Source: Reclinomonas americana ATCC 50394
Taxonomy: Eukaryota > Jakobida > Jakobea > Jakobida
Assembly: GCA_048213135.1 (NCBI GenBank)
Contig: PS015533.1
Span: 1 to 31,351, forward strand
Direction of reading: 5' to 3'
Length of the DNA stretch: 31,351 nucleotides
In this document: positions 30,601-31,351 of the stretch, piece after piece
Layout of the letters: each line of letters opens with the position of its first letter
Numbering within the stretch: the stretch's first letter is position 1
Notes under the pieces: model-generated
The model's input: the letters and a program-made list of their open reading frames with translations, nothing else
Database searches by the model: none
What the model was told of the DNA's origin: nothing
Program-made: the position numbers and the translations under genes

Positions 30601-30976
30601 CGTGGTGTGGCCGAGTGGATGGTGGGAGGCGAGTGTTCTCACCGTTGCGCGAACGCACGTGCAGTACGACGAGGCGATGAGTGTGATCGATCAGGCGCTC
30701 TCAGTGCAACCGTCCGAGTCGCTGGCCTACTACCGCTGCAGCTTGCAGCGACGCATGGGAGACTTGGAGGGTGCAATTCAAGGCCTCTCTGGCATTGCCA
30801 ACCGCACAAAGGATCGGCGAGAGCGTGTGCGTGCTATTCTCGGTCGCATCAGCATCTATCGCGCACAGAACCGTCCGCGTGAAGCCGAGACCGACTATGC
30901 GTATCTGGCGGTACGTCGTGCGTGCTTGTGTGTGTGTGTGTGTGTGTGTGTGTGCCTGCAGGGTCTCACGACGTGA
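24607..30976 (+). CDS. Long protein with HEAT/ARM-like N-terminus and TPR C-terminus (internal gap)
   Basis: About 1,420 residues visible. Exons: 24607-24664, 24728-25159, 25228-25500, 25563-25805, 25859-26470, 26541-26863, 26934-27020, 27078-27160, 27229-27410, gap 27466-28295, 28339-28415, 28482-28708, 28781-28984, 29050-29252, 29326-29459, 29521-29746, 29826-30104, 30170-30415, 30487-30597, 30665-30910, 30962-30976 (TGA). Residues 1 to about 330 are helical repeat-like (ELLSIMSESGLFNAVHRLL, LHHSNTWVRHDAAHIIAIL). A 200-residue Ala/Pro/Ser linker and a poly-Asp run follow. From about 26690 onward TPR motifs recur, with typical ends such as ALDPDN, DLDPNLLD, QIEPNNVD, NIDPRH and SVQPSE. A second acidic Gly-rich insert lies at 28781-29150. 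TPR and ARM solenoids bind proteins; no catalytic domain is seen. The join at 26470/26541 is in phase and 70 nt, so one gene is favoured, but two adjacent genes remain possible. An alternative last splice gives an end at 31046. Confidence 0.75.
27466..28295. other. Assembly gap (830 N) inside the TPR region
   Basis: The gap lies between the exon ending at 27410 and the one starting at 28339. The readable base run just after the gap (CGCAA then GTGATG) looks like the end of a hidden exon at its donor. The missing sequence is likely several TPR exons. Confidence 0.9.
30930..30953 (+). repeat. (TG)n run upstream of the last 3' splice site
   Basis: About 24 bases of TG lie immediately before the acceptor TGCCTGCAG of the final intron of the ARM/TPR gene. 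This is the same arrangement seen at 11766 and, on the other strand, at 14288. Confidence 0.85.
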
Positions 30977-31351
30977 TGAACGGCAGCAACATTACGCTCC
31001 TGAATTGCGGGAAATGGAGCACCAGTCTGCGGAGTCCGCAGAGTAGTGTAAGCAGTGTAGAATTAATTAGCAAATGTCGCGTTATTTTCATTCCTTCCGC
31101 AAGCAGCCACTGCCACATTGGCCACTGCTACACTGCGGCTCTCCTCCGTCATCATCGCCACCACCACCATCACAACATCCACCAAACATGACAATCCTTC
31201 CACCATCACCACCGACCTACGCTACTACTCTCTCACTCGCCCCCTAAGCGTCATCTCCGAGACAGCTGTAACGTGAGAAACGCGCATGTGAGAGACACGA
31301 AAATACGCCAACACTCAGTCACAGGGGACACAAGCGCACCTGCGACTCCAG
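30977..31351. other. Right-end region without recognised genes
   Basis: This stretch should hold the 3' UTR of the ARM/TPR gene. It is C/A rich with CAC/CAT repeats near 31149-31220. An in-frame extension to 31046 is possible for the preceding gene. Nothing else was recognised. Confidence 0.5.

Overview
This window is nuclear DNA from a GC-rich, intron-dense eukaryote. Nine protein-coding genes can be assembled by eye from about 90 short GT-AG introns, most of them 55-90 nt long. All reading frames fit the standard genetic code. The gene set combines secreted mosaic proteins (a SUEL-type lectin domain with EGF repeats, and a long fibronectin-III array) with housekeeping genes: N-myristoyltransferase, an RBM39-like splicing factor and a DENND11-like DENN protein. 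That mix suits a unicellular eukaryote near animals, such as a choanoflagellate, another holozoan or an apusozoan-like lineage. The species cannot be named from this sequence. No prokaryotic operon, rRNA, tRNA, CRISPR array or transposon was found.

Layout, left to right. (1) 65-1566, minus: secreted lectin/EGF protein, running off the left edge. (2) 2200-5623, minus: armadillo-repeat protein, interrupted by a 711-base gap. (3) 5660-13614, plus: secreted protein of about 1,930 residues with some 15 FN3 modules and a hydrophobic C-terminus. (4) 13623-14559, minus: three-finger C2H2 protein. (5) 14621-16277, plus: glycylpeptide N-tetradecanoyltransferase. (6) 16435-19172, minus: RBM39-like splicing factor. 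(7) 19614-22232, plus: coiled-coil protein with an Ala/Pro-rich tail. (8) 22443-24513, minus: DENND11-like DENN protein. (9) 24607-30976, plus: very long protein joining a HEAT/ARM-like N-terminus to a TPR C-terminus, interrupted by an 830-base gap. The last 375 bases hold nothing I recognise.

From gene 2 onward the genes alternate strictly in strand. Start codons of divergent pairs lie 36, 61, 441 and 93 bases apart, and stop codons of convergent pairs 8, 157 and 210 bases apart. Promoters must therefore be very small and shared, and 3' UTRs must often overlap. The genes do not form an obvious single pathway.

The most interesting signals concern gene structure. A recurrent unusual 5' splice site, GTTGCG, occurs in at least ten introns. 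The armadillo gene has one exon per repeat and contains a 17-nt micro-exon. Introns recur at fixed positions in the EGF and FN3 repeats, and one gene starts with a 5-nt coding exon. All exon boundaries were inferred by eye from phase, domain register and intron length; cDNA would settle them.
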